Of a DNA stretch of 64,000 nucleotides, positions 1-10,089 are shown in pieces (within the stretch, counting starts at the first letter, position 1; each line of letters starts with the position of its first letter). A program made the translations under genes and the position numbers. Under the pieces are notes generated by a model. That model saw only the letters and a program-made list of their open reading frames with translations. It made no database searches and was not told where the DNA came from. Origin of the DNA: Tissierella simiarum (GTDB taxonomy: Bacteria > Bacillota > Clostridia > Tissierellales > Tissierellaceae); contig NZ_JAHLPM010000001.1 in the NCBI RefSeq assembly GCF_018917865.1, forward strand, positions 124,001 through 188,000, given 5' to 3'.

Positions 1-967
1 TTTTTTTTCCGCACCCATATCCCTTTTCAATCATTTCTTGTAAAAATGAAGGAAGTTTCTCGATGGCATCAGCGTATTTATGCGTGTTTTTCGCTTTGAC
101 GTTTATTTGATAACCATTATTAAGTGATGCATTAATTGCCCATATCTCATTTCTTTTATAAGAATATTTAATCTTTATCCATAAATCTTTTATTTCCACA
201 TCGCATTTAAGCCCTTTATCCAAATAACGTTGATGTAGCTGCAATATAAAATCTTGCACATTGGCAGACAAAGGTTTCATAGTATCTTTTAATATAGAAA
301 TAACATCGTCGGTTTTATTATTTTTCAATACTCTGTAATCACATCGCAATAAAATATCGGAGAAGCGGCAATAACTGATTGTATTGGACTTATTGACCTT
401 CGATTTGTTGGCGTTTCTACCAAATTCTATCTCTGCTATTGCCATTACCTTCAAGCCCGTCAACATAGCAGGATTATCAGGATACGAAATTTTTATTCTT
501 TCAGCTTTTAATAAATCAGGTTTTTTATCATTCAAGTTTATACCGTCAATCAATATGCCACAATCAGTCAAGAATCGCAAGCATTCAATGCTTTTTGAAA
601 CAGGGATTTTCGTGTTGAATATATTGTTTCCGACGGTAAGGGATTGAGCACTTTCTGTTAGTACACCATGAAAACCTATATTCAATAATAAGCATTTCAC
701 ATTGTGCAGGAATGGAAAATATACCGAAATAGTAACGCGGTCATCAAATACGTGAGCATTCTTTTTATGATTGTCATACGAATCACCTTCAACAATCAAA
801 ACATCGCAAAGCTGATACAAAAAGTTTCTGAACGCAAGAACTCCTTCTCGAATGTTTTCCTCGTTTGAAATATTTTCAAACATTGGATTAATTGCATATG
901 TTTCAGGTATTTCTGGCGTAATAACATTTTTTAAGTGCTTTGCCATATCTTTGAGTGTCTTTCGCAT
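1..967 (-). CDS. Unknown protein, C-terminus beyond left edge
   Basis: An open frame of about 322 codons begins with ATG at 967 and runs off the left edge without a stop. The protein starts MRKTLKDMAKHL and has no signal peptide, membrane segment or domain I recognise; it is mixed alpha/beta in character with scattered Cys residues. Its ATG directly follows the TAA of the upstream oxidase gene (stop 968-970), so the two are almost certainly cotranslated. GCG, CGC and CGG codons are commoner here than in the rest of the window, which fits a transferred segment. Function unknown. Confidence 0.7.
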   Translation of the reverse strand, partial: MRKTLKDMAKHLKNVITPEIPETYAINPMFENISNEENIREGVLAFRNFLYQLCDVLIVEGDSYDNHKKNAHVFDDRVTISVYFPFLHNVKCLLLNIGFHGVLTESAQSLTVGNNIFNTKIPVSKSIECLRFLTDCGILIDGINLNDKKPDLLKAERIKISYPDNPAMLTGLKVMAIAEIEFGRNANKSKVNKSNTISYCRFSDILLRCDYRVLKNNKTDDVISILKDTMKPLSANVQDFILQLHQRYLDKGLKCDVEIKDLWIKIKYSYKRNEIWAINASLNNGYQINVKAKNTHKYADAIEKLPSFLQEMIEKGYGCGKK

Positions 968-1444
968 TTATTTCACTTCTTTCTTCGTAAAGTCAACTTT
1001 ATACTGCCATTCACCGTATTTTTTGTCGTTATCAGTTATCGTTCCTTCCGTAAGGGTGATACGCAGAACGATTGAGTCAGGGTTGTCTTCGCCGCCATGT
1101 GCATCGAACCATGTGAAGATTTTTTTCATCTTCGCTCTTATTTCCGCGTTCCTCTCGTCCTTTACCCAACCGAGATTTTCAGCCGTTCCTTGAGCAACAA
1201 ACAAGTCTAACCCACAAATGGAAATCTCGTTGTTTTTCCCAATTTCCAGCATTTTATTTTTATTCGCGTCTGTAGAAACATAAAACACGCCGTCTTCATA
1301 ATAAGCATCAACCATACGGACAGCAGGGCGGGGATTGCCGACGGCGTTCGGGGACAATGCAATAGTTGCAAGAGCAATAAGGTTGTCCTTTCCGTTTCCG
1401 CAGTATTCTTCCATAAGCTTCATCGCGTTTTCATACTTGTTCAT
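968..1444 (-). CDS. Pyridoxamine 5'-phosphate oxidase family protein
   Basis: A 158-residue protein with the compact split-barrel layout of the flavin/PNPOx family: an early helix, a stretch containing GNPRPAVRMVDAYYEDG, then VFYVSTDANKNKMLEIGKN, a pattern shared by small general-stress FMN-binding proteins. Such proteins bind FMN or F420 and reduce varied substrates in the cytosol; the substrate here cannot be told. The stop codon abuts the ATG of the next gene and a MerR regulator lies upstream on the same strand, suggesting a small regulated cassette on a mobile island. Confidence 0.75.
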   Translation of the reverse strand: MNKYENAMKLMEEYCGNGKDNLIALATIALSPNAVGNPRPAVRMVDAYYEDGVFYVSTDANKNKMLEIGKNNEISICGLDLFVAQGTAENLGWVKDERNAEIRAKMKKIFTWFDAHGGEDNPDSIVLRITLTEGTITDNDKKYGEWQYKVDFTKKEVK

Positions 1445-1540
1445 GATAATTCCTCCATTTATTTTTTATTTCCCTATGGGTTCTGTCATACTTTGCATTT
1501 CGCAATTACCTAAATAACACATGGGAAATTCCTTGTATTT

Positions 1541-2521
1541 TTATATTCCTTCTTTTAGCTTGATTGGAAAATATCTTTGCATTTGTTTATAGCCAAGTCC
1601 CTTTTCTATGTCTTTATAGGCAATATCTCTTCCATCTTCATATAAATAAGGCATATTGAACATAACATTGCGGCCTTTGTCAAGCTCAAAATTTGTGCTT
1701 TCAATCCATCGGCGAACTTTATCTTCCACTTTGTGTATGCTCTCGTTATCTTCGTCAATACTGACTGCCATAGCGTATAAGCCTCCCGGAAAATCGAATA
1801 ATTTAAAAGGGCTTACATCCGCATTGGTAACACCATCTTTAACGGCACATATCCATTCAGCTTTGTCATTTTTAGACAGCAAAAAATCAAAACAATCGAA
1901 AATCACACTCTTATACAAATGACAATACTGCCACAATTGGTACATATATCCGCCTTCTTTGAACATTTCTCCCCACGGTTGATCGCCGCACGTTACCGCT
2001 TTGAATCCCGGTATCCTGACGACCATTATATCAGGAATTTTTTTATCTAATTTTTCCGTTATTTCAATCAAGCGGTTTATATTGGAAGGCTTGCCGATAT
2101 AGTCAATGCTTATCAATTGTGTTTCAATCTCTTTAGCCTTGTTATACAGCAGTTTTATGTCGGATTTGTCTGCAAAGTTCACTTGTTCGATTTCCCGTAT
2201 AAAATCCATCACGATTTCTTTCAACTCATGCAAAAGCGCAACCTCGTCGTCTATGTTCTGTACTTTTTTCCCCAGCACTTCTAAAACTATATCGGAACCG
2301 GAAGTGTTGAAAACACGTTGAATGTCTTTTATGCTGATATTCAGCTTGCGTAATATGAGTATTTGTTCAAGTCGCCTAACAGCGTTTTCGTCGTACATTC
2401 TATATGCGTAGTCATCACTTCGGGTGCTGGACAGCAATCCCATGTCCTCATAATAACGCAGTGTACGGGCTGTAATGTCATATTTGCTTGACACATCTTT
2501 GATTTTGATTAGGTTGTTCAT
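1541..2521 (-). CDS. MerR-family regulator with GyrI-like effector domain
   Basis: 326 residues. An N-terminal MerR winged helix (about 5-75, with TARTLRYYEDMGLL and YRMYDENAVRRLEQI) is followed by a coiled-coil dimerisation helix (about 80-130) and a C-terminal GyrI-like/AraC effector-binding domain (about 160-320). This is the BmrR/TipA-like plan in which a small hydrophobic ligand activates a promoter with an over-long spacer. Its own promoter (2561-2591) has the expected 19-bp spacer. It probably controls itself and the oxidase/unknown gene pair downstream; the ligand is unknown. Confidence 0.82.
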   Translation of the reverse strand: MNNLIKIKDVSSKYDITARTLRYYEDMGLLSSTRSDDYAYRMYDENAVRRLEQILILRKLNISIKDIQRVFNTSGSDIVLEVLGKKVQNIDDEVALLHELKEIVMDFIREIEQVNFADKSDIKLLYNKAKEIETQLISIDYIGKPSNINRLIEITEKLDKKIPDIMVVRIPGFKAVTCGDQPWGEMFKEGGYMYQLWQYCHLYKSVIFDCFDFLLSKNDKAEWICAVKDGVTNADVSPFKLFDFPGGLYAMAVSIDEDNESIHKVEDKVRRWIESTNFELDKGRNVMFNMPYLYEDGRDIAYKDIEKGLGYKQMQRYFPIKLKEGI

Positions 2522-2560
2522 TTGTTTCGACCTCTTTTCTAAATTATCAGGAATAAACTT

Positions 2561-2591
2561 AGTATAAAGGATTCCCCAAAGGAAGAGTCAA
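2561..2591 (-). promoter_or_regulatory. MerR-type promoter with 19-bp spacer
   Basis: On the minus strand TTGACT (2591-2586) and TATACT (2566-2561) are separated by 19 bp, and the spacer contains the imperfect dyad CTTCC-TTT-GGGGAA. A long spacer with a central dyad is the hallmark of promoters activated by DNA distortion by MerR proteins, and the gene immediately downstream is such a regulator. Confidence 0.7.
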
Positions 2592-2759
2592 GAGGGTAAT
2601 GCTATTTTTCTGTAGAAAATATAAATTTTCTCTCTTATTGAGAAACAGCATAACACCGTAGATAACATTTTCTATCTGCTACAAGCAGAATTTACTAACA
2701 TTCTATGAAAATTATACTCGAAAAAAATCAAATAGACAATATAAATTTCCCTCAACAAA

Positions 2760-2797
2760 AATGCCAGAATGTTGCATACAATACAGCACTCTGGCAT
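2760..2797 (-). terminator. Terminator after the tnpV remnant
   Basis: ATGCCAGAATGTTG pairs with CAGCACTCTGGCAT (12 of 14 positions) and on the minus strand the stem is followed by TTTTTG. It lies 45 bp past the stop of the broken tnpV gene. Confidence 0.6.
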
Positions 2798-2841
2798 GTT
2801 ATGATTCAGGAAAAACAATCATTCTCCCACTCTGCGATACA

Positions 2842-3057
2842 TTACTGATACACCAACTCCATCAATACAACTTCCTCTGCCCAACTCCAGATATTGTTCA
2901 CCATACCAACCCATTTCATCTGATTATCCGCTTTTAACTGTTCTGTCACACCTTCCCTTTCTTTCGTCTGTCTAATTAACAATTCCCATTCTCTCATAAC
3001 ATTCTTCGTCAATCTCATGCAGATACTCGTTCAGTTTCCCATTTAGCAGTAATGTTA
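2842..3057 (-). pseudogene. tnpV: TnpV-like transposon protein, frameshifted and 5'-truncated
   Basis: The C-terminal two thirds of a TnpV-type transposon accessory protein can be read on the minus strand. One frame gives NGKLNEYLHEIDEECYERM; after a one-base insertion in ATGGGAATT the other frame continues ELLIRQTKEREGVTEQLKAD then NQMKWVGMVNNI and ends LMELVYQ-stop at 2842. Both halves match the TnpV pattern. The 5' end is cut by the IS3-family element at about 3058. TnpV genes ride on clostridial Tn4451/Tn916-like elements, so this marks an older mobile element. Confidence 0.75.
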
Positions 3058-3122
3058 GTATAATATTGTAGACACGATTTTCCGAATGCTTTAAAATATA
3101 GTCAAGGAAGGAAGTGTCTAGA

Positions 3123-3386
3123 ATGTCAAAAAGATATACCGAAGAATATAAAAATACCATTATAGAGCTTTACAATTCCGGTAAAACTCTAGCTGAGCTA
3201 AATGGTGAATATGGCCTACCTAAATCTACAATAATGACATGGGTAAAGAAAACTAAGCCCATAGCATTAGATAATAATAAAGTGATTACACAAGCTGATT
3301 ATCAGGCCATGTTAAAGAAAATGGCTAGAATTGAAGAGGAAAATGAAATATTAAAAAAAGCAATGACCATATTTGCAAAGAAGTAA
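3123..3386 (+). CDS. IS3-family transposase OrfA
   Basis: 87 residues: an N-terminal helix-turn-helix (KRYTEEYKNTIIELYNSG, then LPKSTIMTWVKK) and a C-terminal leucine-zipper helix (MLKKMARIEEENEILKKAM), the standard DNA-binding and multimerisation half of an IS3/IS150-group transposase. The ATG at 3123 follows AAGGAAGGAAGTG. A TTAAAAAAAG run near 3350 is a classic slippery site; slipping to -1 opens the frame that leads into OrfB. Confidence 0.88.
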   Translation: MSKRYTEEYKNTIIELYNSGKTLAELNGEYGLPKSTIMTWVKKTKPIALDNNKVITQADYQAMLKKMARIEEENEILKKAMTIFAKK

Positions 3387-3439
3387 GCTCAATATATAAG
3401 TTCATTACAGATAATAAAGATATTCATGACATAAAACTA

Positions 3440-4255
3440 ATGTGCAAGGTTTTAAAAGTATCTAGAAGCTCATATTACAAATATCTTAATAAAAAAGAAA
3501 GCAAAAGAAGCCTTGAAAGTAGATTTCTAGAAGAACAAATTCTAAATATATATGAGGCCAGTAAATGCCGATATGGAGCACCTAAGATACATCAAAAGTT
3601 ACAAAATAAAAATATAATTATAAGCCTTAAAAGAACTCAAAGACTTATGAATAAACTCGGCATAAAATCAATAGTATGTAAGAAATTCAGACCCTTTTCT
3701 TCAAAGAGCAAGGTTGAAAGTAGAGAAAATATTCTCAATAGAGATTTTTCTACAACTAGTATTAACCAGAAATGGGTAACTGACATTACCTATATTCACA
3801 CAATTAAAGATGGTTGGTGCTATCTAGCTTCTGTTATGGATCTTAACAGCAGGAAGATAGTTGGTTATTCTATGTCAAAAAATATAGATACTACTTTAGC
3901 TATAAAAGCTTTAAAAAATGCCTATAAACTTCAAAACCCTAATAAAGGTCTAATTTTGCACAGTGACTTGGGTAGCCAATATATAAGTCATGAATTTGGA
4001 GAATATGTTAAAGCACTTAAAATAACTCATTCCTTTAGTGGTAAAGGTAACCCATATGATAATGCTTGTATGGAATCCTTTCACTCAGTATTAAAGAAGG
4101 AAGAAGTTAATCTAGTTAAATATTTGAACTTTGATGCTGCTAGACTAGCAATATTTGAATATATTGAATCTTGGTATAACAGAGAAAGAATACATAGCTC
4201 CATTGGTTATATCACTCCCCAAGAGTGGGAAGATAATATTAAGAGGGTAGCATAA
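3440..4255 (+). CDS. IS3-family transposase OrfB (DDE integrase domain)
   Basis: 271 residues from the internal ATG, but the frame is open upstream to the slippery run near 3350, so the active product is probably an OrfAB fusion made by -1 frameshifting. HTH_21-type region (YGAPKIHQKL) is followed by the retroviral-integrase fold with the DDE triad: D in WVTDITYIHT, D in LILHSDLGSQY, E in YDNACMESFHSVLKKEEV. All catalytic positions and the family length are present, so the element may be mobile. Confidence 0.9.
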   Translation: MCKVLKVSRSSYYKYLNKKESKRSLESRFLEEQILNIYEASKCRYGAPKIHQKLQNKNIIISLKRTQRLMNKLGIKSIVCKKFRPFSSKSKVESRENILNRDFSTTSINQKWVTDITYIHTIKDGWCYLASVMDLNSRKIVGYSMSKNIDTTLAIKALKNAYKLQNPNKGLILHSDLGSQYISHEFGEYVKALKITHSFSGKGNPYDNACMESFHSVLKKEEVNLVKYLNFDAARLAIFEYIESWYNRERIHSSIGYITPQEWEDNIKRVA

Positions 4256-4294
4256 AGTTTATTCGAGAAAATGTGTCTACTATATTGACATAGG

Positions 4295-4396
4295 TCCAAT
4301 TGGGCAAAAGTTCCATCACAGGCACTCGATGATATGTTCGCAGCCGAATTCAAACGAATCGAAAAAGAAGAAGAAAAAAAGAGAAAGAAGAAATGA
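4295..4396 (+). pseudogene. 3' remnant of an unidentified gene
   Basis: An open frame leaving the right edge of the IS encodes SNWAKVPSQALDDMFAAEF followed by a tail rich in Glu and Lys and TGA at 4394. No start or upstream half is present. With the tnpV fragment on the other side, two divergently oriented genes both lost their 5' halves at the IS, suggesting an IS-mediated deletion. The family is not recognised. Confidence 0.5.
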
Positions 4397-4402
4397 GCAT
4401 AG

Positions 4403-4457
4403 AAAAAACCTTACTGATTTCAGCCTGAATATCTGAAATCAGTAAGGTTTTCTTATG
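4403..4457. terminator. Bidirectional terminator between island and guaA
   Basis: AAACCTTACTGATTTCAG pairs with CTGAAATCAGTAAGGTTT across a short loop, with A-rich and T-rich flanks, so it can act in both directions: for the remnant gene on plus and for transcripts coming from guaA on minus. Confidence 0.65.
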
Positions 4458-4572
4458 TTATTGAAATAAATTATTCTTTGAATATAGAATCAAATGTTGC
4501 CAAATTGTTGCCAAGCACTAAACAAATATATTTGCAACCCGCATAAACACTGGCTTTCTCCAACTCATATTA

Positions 4573-6087
4573 CTACTCCCATTCAATAGTAGCTGGTGGT
4601 TTGTTTGATATATCATATACTACTCTGTTTACTTGTTCTACTTCATCAGTGATTCTTGTAGATATTTTCTCTAATAAATCTAGAGGGATTGGATACCATT
4701 TGGCTACCATTGCATCTTTTGTAGTTATAGCTCTTAATGCTATTGTATGTTTATAGGTTCTTTCGCCATGAGTTACTCCTACACTTCTTATGTTAGGTAA
4801 CACAGCAAAGTATTGCCAAATTTCTTTATCTAACCCTGCTTTTTTAATTTCATCTCTATATATATAATCTGCATCTCTAAGTATGTCTAATTTTTCTTTT
4901 GTTAGTTCACCAAGACATCTAACGCCTAATCCTGGTCCTGGGAAAGGTTGTCTGTCTACTATATCTGAACTAATTCCAAGTAATCTACCAACTTCTCTTA
5001 CTTCATCTTTAAACAATTGTCTTAAAGGCTCTAATAACTCAAAATTAATATCTTCTGGAAGTCCACCTACATTGTGATGACTTTTTACTACAACTTTCCC
5101 ATCCATTCCACTTTCTATTACGTCTGGATAAATGGTTCCTTGGACTAGAAAATCTATATCTGTTAATTTACTTTGTTCTTCTTCAAACACTCTAATGAAT
5201 TCTTCTCCAATAACTTTTCTCTTTTGTTCTGGATCTGTAACACCTTCTAGCTTATTTAAAAATCTATCTTCAGCATCAACTACTATAAGATTTATATGGA
5301 ATTCATCTCTAAATACTTTCTCTACTTGTTCTTTTTCATACTTTCTAAGTAAACCATGATCTACAAATACACAAGTTAAATTATCTCCTATAGCTTTGTG
5401 TACCAAGACTGCTGCAACAGAAGAATCTACTCCTCCCGATAAAGCACATAGAACCTTCTTATCTCCTACTCGAGCTTTAATTTCTTTTATACTTTCACTA
5501 ACAAATTCATCCATATTCCAAGTAGATCCACAGCTACAAACTTTATATAGGAAATTATCTATAATTTGTTTTCCTTCATCTGAACCTTCTAATTCTGGAT
5601 GAAATTTTACTCCATAAAGTTTTCTTTCTTCATCTTCGATAGCTACTACTTTATTCTTATAGTTAGCTATTTTATTAAAACCTTCTGGTACAACATCAAA
5701 TGCATATTCTTCATTCATCCATAGAGGTAATTCTTCATCTAATCCATTAAATAATAGACTATCTTTATCTACTTTTATCTTCAAATATTCATAATCATTT
5801 TCTGCTGGAATTGTTGCTTTACCTTTAAAAGCTTCTACCATTATTTCACTACCAAATCCTATGGATAATACAGGTATTCCTAAATTAAATATTTCTTTAT
5901 CTAATTTTTCTTTTACAACAATTTCATTAGGTTCACCACCTGAAATAATTATACCTTCAGGGTTTTTTGCCTTTATTTTTTCTAATGAATAATAATAAGG
6001 CACAATTTCACAATAGACTTTACTTTCTCTAATGCTTCTTCCAATATATCTGCTGAACTTTCCACCTAAGTCTAAAATTAATATCAA
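4573..6087 (-). CDS. guaA: GMP synthase with degenerate glutaminase domain
   Basis: 504 residues. The ATP-pyrophosphatase domain is intact (SGGVDSS P-loop near residue 219) and the C-terminal dimerisation domain ends PPATIEWE, so XMP amination to GMP should work. The N-terminal class-I amidotransferase domain keeps the fold and the FHPE motif, but where GuaA normally has GICYGMQ this protein reads SIGFGSE: the nucleophilic Cys is Gly, and the SHGD loop reads MNEE. It should therefore depend on free ammonia or a separate glutaminase. Encoded 17 bp after guaB. Its 3' end faces a mobile island. Confidence 0.93.
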   Translation of the reverse strand: MILILDLGGKFSRYIGRSIRESKVYCEIVPYYYSLEKIKAKNPEGIIISGGEPNEIVVKEKLDKEIFNLGIPVLSIGFGSEIMVEAFKGKATIPAENDYEYLKIKVDKDSLLFNGLDEELPLWMNEEYAFDVVPEGFNKIANYKNKVVAIEDEERKLYGVKFHPELEGSDEGKQIIDNFLYKVCSCGSTWNMDEFVSESIKEIKARVGDKKVLCALSGGVDSSVAAVLVHKAIGDNLTCVFVDHGLLRKYEKEQVEKVFRDEFHINLIVVDAEDRFLNKLEGVTDPEQKRKVIGEEFIRVFEEEQSKLTDIDFLVQGTIYPDVIESGMDGKVVVKSHHNVGGLPEDINFELLEPLRQLFKDEVREVGRLLGISSDIVDRQPFPGPGLGVRCLGELTKEKLDILRDADYIYRDEIKKAGLDKEIWQYFAVLPNIRSVGVTHGERTYKHTIALRAITTKDAMVAKWYPIPLDLLEKISTRITDEVEQVNRVVYDISNKPPATIEWE

Positions 6088-6104
6088 TATAAAACCTCCC
6101 TTAA

Positions 6105-7556
<1,452 letters not shown>

Positions 7557-7658
7557 TCACAACTCCTCCTTTTGTCTTTTTATTAGTATACCACAATCTA
7601 TAAAATATTTGCCATTAATGAGCAATAATATGTATTTGGGTATAATATTTTTCTTACT

Positions 7659-7687
7659 AACTTAACAAAAATTTAGATCAATGTCAA
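7659..7687 (-). promoter_or_regulatory. Promoter of guaBA
   Basis: TTGACA (7687-7682) and TAAGTT (7664-7659) with a 17-bp spacer on the minus strand. A second possible start is the extended -10 TGGTATACT closer to the gene. Confidence 0.5.
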
Positions 7688-7696
7688 GGATAAAAT

Positions 7697-7722
7697 TAAA
7701 GAGTACTAAAAAGTACTCTTAT
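7697..7722. terminator. Terminator after the CobW-like gene
   Basis: AAGAGTACTTTTTAGTACTCTT hairpin overlapping the last codons of the CobW-family gene and followed on minus by a TTTAATTTT tract; it separates the arsenic operon from guaBA. Confidence 0.55.
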
Positions 7723-8651
7723 CTTAATCTCATTTCTTTTTCAAATATACTATTCCAGCTATTAACTATAGGTCTTATAATCTGAGGTCCAATCTTCGAA
7801 ATAATAACCAATTCTGAAATTCTTTCCTTTTTTTCAGTTAATTTAAAATCTATTTTCTTCCCTACAACATCCACTTGATTCCAACCATCTTCTAATTTAA
7901 AAAAGCCTTTTAACCTATAGCAATCATTTTTTATAGAATCAATAAATTTAATTAAATCTTCTTTTTTAACTTCATCTTCATAAGTTAACATTAAAGTCTT
8001 TGGTTTTGTTTCTGGAGTATTAGTTGAACTTTCTGCTTCTGCCCATTTATACTTCATTAAATCCTCTTTTAAAAAGTCATAGTCAAGTTTACCAAAGATA
8101 GATGTTTCAATAGGTACTATAGGATTTATTTCTTTAATTTTCTCAATAATTTTAACCAAAGTATCTTCATTAATTAAATCTACTTTACTTATTACCACTA
8201 AGTGGCAGTGTTTTATTTGTCTTTCTACTGTTTCTAAATCTTCTAGTTGGTCAAGGAAGTTTACTCCATCCACTATACAAATAGCACCCTTATATTCATA
8301 AACATCTCCTTTAGAATACTTTACAGCCTCTAGTATCTCTCCAATATTTGAAGGATCTGCTAAACCAGAACTTTCAACAAAAAGATACTTTAAGTCCCTC
8401 TCCGTCATTTCAATCATAGCCTGAACAAAATTAAGTTTTAGACAAGAACAGAATATAGAGCCTCTATTGATTTCTACTAGCTCCATACCTTCCTTTTTAA
8501 TTATTTCTCCATCAATACTAATTCTACCAAATTCATTCATTATTACTCCAACTTTTTCTTTTGATAGATCATTTAATATATTGGTTAAAAATGTTGTTTT
8601 ACCTGAACCTAAAAATCCTGTTAAAAGATACAAATTAATTTTTTTATTCAA
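7719..8651 (-). CDS. CobW/COG0523-family GTPase (metallochaperone type)
   Basis: About 310 residues. P-loop GFLGSGKTTFLTNI near the start, Walker B-like FVESSGLADP, and a SKVD guanine-specificity motif. The usual CxCC metal site appears as FCSCLKL, keeping two cysteines. C-terminal CobW_C-like region from about 225. G3E GTPases insert or deliver metals; this one is the last gene of an arsenic-type operon directly after a Cys-containing permease, so it may service that transporter. A TTG at 8651 is the better start (GAGGTGAT upstream); an in-frame GTG lies at 8660. Confidence 0.85.
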   Translation of the reverse strand: MNKKINLYLLTGFLGSGKTTFLTNILNDLSKEKVGVIMNEFGRISIDGEIIKKEGMELVEINRGSIFCSCLKLNFVQAMIEMTERDLKYLFVESSGLADPSNIGEILEAVKYSKGDVYEYKGAICIVDGVNFLDQLEDLETVERQIKHCHLVVISKVDLINEDTLVKIIEKIKEINPIVPIETSIFGKLDYDFLKEDLMKYKWAEAESSTNTPETKPKTLMLTYEDEVKKEDLIKFIDSIKNDCYRLKGFFKLEDGWNQVDVVGKKIDFKLTEKKERISELVIISKIGPQIIRPIVNSWNSIFEKEMRLR

Positions 8652-8666
8652 TTTTATCACCTCAAA

Positions 8667-9674
8667 TTATATAAATATATATTGAAATATATTAAAAAAG
8701 TATCCGATAATTATTATCCCTATAGAAACTAAAGATATAAATAATATGAGTAATTTCTTCTTTACTACTTTACTCAGCATTATGATAGAAGGTAGTGAAA
8801 GAGCAGTAACCCCCATCATAAAGGATAAAACTGTACCTATACCAACACCTTTACCAAATAATGCTTCTGCAATAGGCAGTGTTCCAAATATGTCTGCATA
8901 CATAGGAATTCCCACTGCTGTAGCTAGAATAACTGCAAAAGGATTGTCTTTACCTATAATCCTTTCTATTACAGATTGAGGTATCCAATTGTGAATAGCT
9001 GCTCCTATTCCAACTCCTGCTAGGACATAAATCCATACCCTTCCTATAATATCCTTAACTTGAGCTTTAGCAAACTTATGTCTTTCTTCCTTAGTCATTT
9101 CTCCTAATTCTACATCAGCACTTTGTATTCCAAAAACATAGGACTCAACATACTCCTCCATATGAAGTTTATCTATAATTGTACCTCCCACTACTGCAAG
9201 AATTAACCCTACTATTACATAAGCAATGGCTATTTTAGCTCCAAAGAAAGAAATAAGCATTACTATGGATGCCAAATCTACTAAAGGAGAGGATATTAAG
9301 AAAGAAAAAGTTATCCCTAAAGGAAGTCCTGCTGAAGTAAATCCTATAAAAATAGGAATACTTGAACAACTGCAAAAAGGAGTTACTGTTCCAAGCAGAG
9401 CTCCGATAATATTTCCCTTTAATCCTTTAAATTTACCTAATATCTTCTTGGTTTTTTCGGGAGGAAAATAGCTTTGAATATAAGATATTCCATAAATTAG
9501 AACAGTTAATAATATAAATATTTTTATAGTATCATAAATAAAAAAGTGTATACTTCCTCCGATTCTACTTTCAATAGACATTCCAAATATTTTTTCTACC
9601 AATAACTTAATTAAATTAAATAACCACTCCATCTTTAAAAGTTGAGCATTTAACCAACTAAAAATATTAGTCAC
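8667..9674 (-). CDS. DUF318/ArsP-type permease
   Basis: About 335 residues with roughly eight membrane helices in two halves. The hallmark TPFCSCSSIPIF in the first half is the thiol motif of the permease family that includes ArsP (organoarsenical efflux); the second half has GIPMYADIFGTLPI. Position between arsC/acr3 and a CobW GTPase supports a metalloid or organometalloid substrate. GTG at 9674 has a well-spaced AGGTGATC; the upstream in-frame GTG at 9683 does not. It is a distant relative of SaoE at 46.8 kb. Confidence 0.85.
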   Translation of the reverse strand: MTNIFSWLNAQLLKMEWLFNLIKLLVEKIFGMSIESRIGGSIHFFIYDTIKIFILLTVLIYGISYIQSYFPPEKTKKILGKFKGLKGNIIGALLGTVTPFCSCSSIPIFIGFTSAGLPLGITFSFLISSPLVDLASIVMLISFFGAKIAIAYVIVGLILAVVGGTIIDKLHMEEYVESYVFGIQSADVELGEMTKEERHKFAKAQVKDIIGRVWIYVLAGVGIGAAIHNWIPQSVIERIIGKDNPFAVILATAVGIPMYADIFGTLPIAEALFGKGVGIGTVLSFMMGVTALSLPSIIMLSKVVKKKLLILFISLVSIGIIIIGYFFNIFQYIFI

Positions 9675-9679
9675 TAAGA

Positions 9680-10075
9680 TCACCTACTTTTTTCTCTTTT
9701 TATTAAATCCTCTATTTTTGTTTTTATCTTATCCCTAGCAATTCTAAAATCATCAATACTGCCTCCTGATGGATCTACTATACCCCAGTCTTCCATTAAA
9801 GAATTTGAAATAAATGGACACACTACGCCACATCCCATAGTAACCAATATATCTACTTCTTCTGGTATTTCACTTAATAACTTAGGATATTGTAAACTAA
9901 TGTCTATGCCTACTTCTTTCATAGCTTCAACGGCTAGAGGTTTCACTTCTTTATATTTTTCCGTTCCTGCAGAATAAACTTCAAACAAATCACTTCCTAA
10001 CTCTTTTGCCCATCCTTCCGCCATTTGAGATCTACAAGAATTGTGAATACATATAAAAGCAACTTTTTTCTTCAT
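9680..10075 (-). CDS. arsC: Arsenate reductase, thioredoxin-coupled (LMW-PTP fold)
   Basis: 131 residues. The phosphatase-type active-site loop CIHNSCR (C-x5-R) near the N-terminus binds arsenate, and a second pair of cysteines in GCGVVCPF completes the relay typical of thioredoxin-dependent ArsC. Asp in IVDPSG is the general acid. Converts As(V) to As(III) for export by the Acr3 encoded upstream. Its stop overlaps the ribosome binding site of the following permease, so the genes are translationally linked. Confidence 0.93.
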   Translation of the reverse strand: MKKKVAFICIHNSCRSQMAEGWAKELGSDLFEVYSAGTEKYKEVKPLAVEAMKEVGIDISLQYPKLLSEIPEEVDILVTMGCGVVCPFISNSLMEDWGIVDPSGGSIDDFRIARDKIKTKIEDLIKREKSR

Positions 10076-10089
10076 AAATAATCACCCTT

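Larger units (their letters stand above)
3058..4290 (+). mobile_element. IS3-family insertion sequence, apparently intact
   Basis: An element of about 1.23 kb with orfA and orfB bounded by imperfect inverted repeats. Near the left end AATAT-T-GTAGACAC-GATTTTCCGAAT can be read; the reverse complement of the right end reads AATAT-A-GTAGACAC-ATTTTCTCGAAT. The outer few bases match poorly, so each border may be off by up to about 8 bp. The two flanks belong to different truncated genes, so no target duplication is evident. Confidence 0.8.

Noticed and set aside
7561..7690. Purine riboswitch upstream of guaB
   Set aside because: I could not find the conserved purine-riboswitch loops; only promoter elements and the SD are visible.
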